64,000 bases of DNA from Amphibalanus amphitrite. Lineage: Eukaryota; Arthropoda; Thecostraca; Balanomorpha; Balanidae. Positions 63,214-64,000 of this stretch are shown one piece after another. Positions within the stretch are counted from its first letter, which is position 1. Each line of letters begins with the position of its first letter. The stretch is taken from positions 249,001-313,000 of the forward strand of contig NW_024881611.1 of assembly GCF_019059575.1 (NCBI RefSeq), written 5' to 3'. The position numbers and the translations under genes are program-made. The notes under the pieces are model-generated. The model was not told the DNA's origin. It was given only the letters and a program-made list of their open reading frames with translations, and ran no database searches.

Positions 63214-64000
63214 CTTAGCCCCTACAGGTGACGGGCACGAAATACCACGAGACGATCTGTGAATAACGTCTGACACTCGACTGCTCCCACCTTAAATGGA
63301 GCTACCAGTACGATCTGAGATACCCGCTATAAGTATGAGATACTCAGGCTTGTTACGACTTTGTCGCTGCGAAATCCTAGCCCTGCCGAGTGACGACTCT
63401 GCGACGGAGCTGTTGAGGGTCACTGTATGGAAACATGTGATACTGATTTAAATATGGTGCCTAAGCATGAGAACATCGAAGCCAAGTACAAATTGACTCT
63501 TGTCATTTTAGCATAATACATGCTTACAACAATTAAATTTGTTTCCATTCAATGATTCTCGACAGCTTTCGAACAAAATAAAAAAGTCAGTTCACATTGC
63601 GGGGAGATATTCCGTTATTTCGTCAATAAGTTACTCAAATGGCATTCCGGTATTCAGATCATTTCGACGTCTTTGTTTAAGCAGCACTATGACAAGTTAA
63701 TTACTTTTAAGATGTTCTAGATGAACGACTTAGCGTATTTCTCATTTATCAGTTTTGACTAATCGATAGTTAGTGTGTCATTTTCTGTTGTTTCTGAAGC
63801 ACGGATATTGGCGATATTGAAAATGAACGATTACTATTAACACTTTCCTAGCGGTCAGTGCAACAAATCGCGGAATAATTTGCATGACGTACTGACAGAC
63901 GCGTTTCTGATCGACACAGTTTATGTAAACGGAATTTCCATTCGTTTTTGTCCCTCCTGACATTTTAAGAACGCAAGGTGACCATAGATATTAGGTGGCT
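63214..64000. other. 3' region of the FHA gene, window end
   Basis: No further coding sequence recognised. AT-rich sequence consistent with a 3' UTR follows the TGA at 63211-63213. The last ~400 bases hold nothing identifiable. Confidence 0.45.
63577..63582 (+). terminator. Candidate polyadenylation signal of the FHA gene
   Basis: AATAAA about 365 nt past the TGA stop, consistent with the transcript ending inside this window. Confidence 0.45.

Overview
This is a eukaryotic nuclear window, almost certainly from an arthropod and probably a crustacean. The evidence is GT-AG spliced genes with GC-rich coding exons, a divergent ionotropic (chemosensory-type) glutamate receptor, arthropod-like ATP synthase gamma and Wntless proteins, and I-type LINE, hAT and TTAA-target DNA transposons. 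No operons, CRISPR arrays, rRNA or tRNA genes were seen. The species cannot be named from the sequence alone.

Layout. 2.7-4.1 kb (-): ionotropic receptor. 10.9-19.1 kb (-): mitochondrial F1-ATPase gamma subunit, six coding exons, 294 aa; exon phases and length close exactly. 21.3-25.1 kb (+): MINDY1/2-type (FAM63) K48-ubiquitin protease, seven coding exons, 569 aa, ending in a CaaX box. 26.7-28.3 kb (-): Wntless, intronless CDS, 551 aa. 32.1-41.1 kb (-): SMYD5, nine coding exons, 406 aa. 46.7-53.5 kb (-): a complete LINE with intact ORF1 and ORF2. 58.2-63.2 kb (+): a protein with a Ki-67-like FHA domain. The genes are unrelated housekeeping, signalling or sensory genes; nothing suggests they act as one system. 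ATP synthase gamma and MINDY diverge from a shared 1-2 kb region, and MINDY and Wntless converge.

Most remaining DNA is mobile. The dominant family is a set of non-coding elements about 0.9-1.6 kb long, flanked by TTAA, with CCCTCGCC or CCCGCGC terminal repeats (piggyBac-like target and ends). They carry G-run/C-run hairpins just inside both ends and dense AGGTCA half-sites, including perfect DR1 and DR4 arrangements. A second layer is hAT-type elements with 8-bp target duplications, including a family built from (GGAGCC)n blocks. Several insertions are nested, and their order can be read from target duplications.

The most unusual structure is in intron 4 of the ATP synthase gamma gene: about 14 tandem copies of a mostly 95-bp unit, each holding a copy of the exon 5 3' splice site and the first ~49 nt of exon 5. 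This gives a ladder of decoy acceptors directly upstream of the true one. Other points are a stop-free, 3n-length intron in SMYD5, a ~255-nt (CT)n tract upstream of SMYD5 exon 2, and an uncertain C-terminus (tail anchor or further exons) of the FHA protein.
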